Source of the DNA: JAVVTQ01 sp036653595
Lineage (GTDB): Bacteria > Bacillota > Clostridia > Oscillospirales > Ruminococcaceae
Assembly (NCBI GenBank): GCA_036653595.1
Contig: JAVVTQ010000024.1
Location: 1-22,635 of the forward strand
Length of the DNA stretch: 22,635 nt
Direction: 5' to 3'
Both the position numbers and the translations under genes were made by a program. Shown here one piece after another: positions 22,629 through 22,635 of this stretch. The notes under the pieces are model-generated. The model had not been told where the DNA came from, did not search any database, and worked only from the letters and a program-made list of their open reading frames with translations. The first letter of the stretch is position 1. Every line of letters starts with the position of its first letter.

Positions 22629-22635
22629 CGAAGCG

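Overview
The window looks like chromosomal DNA from an anaerobic, endospore-forming Firmicute, most likely class Clostridia (Oscillospiraceae/Ruminococcaceae-like). The evidence is spoVT and spoVAE, strong AGGAGG-type ribosome binding sites, sigma-A promoters, TagGH-type polysaccharide export, and clostridial families such as zinc-ribbon/DUF5050-like proteins, CPBP proteases and RDD proteins. GC content is moderate. I saw no tRNA, rRNA, CRISPR array, transposase or clear phage structural gene. Species cannot be fixed from this sequence alone.

Left block, minus strand (1-4276): endonuclease IV (nfo), two paralogous zinc-ribbon/one-TM/beta-propeller proteins and a membrane-anchored GH25 lysozyme are co-directional with short gaps and end at a strong hairpin. 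A perfect 9-bp tandem repeat lies at the window edge. Next come a CPBP intramembrane protease with its own terminators (4688-5602), deoC with its own promoter, and peptidase T with a very good promoter (to 7999).

Centre (8100-9470): a small Cro/CI-type repressor gene and an unknown 79-aa gene diverge from an AT-rich region rich in dyads. rpsT follows with textbook promoter and terminator. Then come two near-identical copies, about 113 bp each, of a repeat spaced exactly 120 bp apart.

Surface-polysaccharide block, minus strand (9465-14054), in transcription order: an N-acetyl sugar amidotransferase (PP-loop ATPase), a GT2 glycosyltransferase, a terminator-like hairpin, a stand-alone spoVAE, a second terminator, then TagG/TagH ABC exporter genes. 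Together these could modify and export a glycan, possibly linked to the spore, but that link is inference.

Right block (14393-22635): on the plus strand a sodium:solute symporter, SppA signal peptide peptidase and RDD membrane protein form a tightly overlapping operon, followed by a membrane-anchored protein of unknown function under its own promoter. spoVT (TTG start, minus) and a lipoprotein gene (plus) diverge. M3 oligoendopeptidase and galE (both minus) close the window, with the galE promoter at the right edge.

Several longest-ORF starts are probably wrong. Ribosome binding sites and promoters support shorter versions of deoC, pepT, tagG, spoVAE, the amidotransferase, the symporter and the oligopeptidase. 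Most genes are ordinary housekeeping. The least explained items are the 120-bp-period repeat, the repressor/79-aa locus, the spoVAE leader hairpin and the zinc-ribbon paralogue pair. I found no clear new defence or mobile system.
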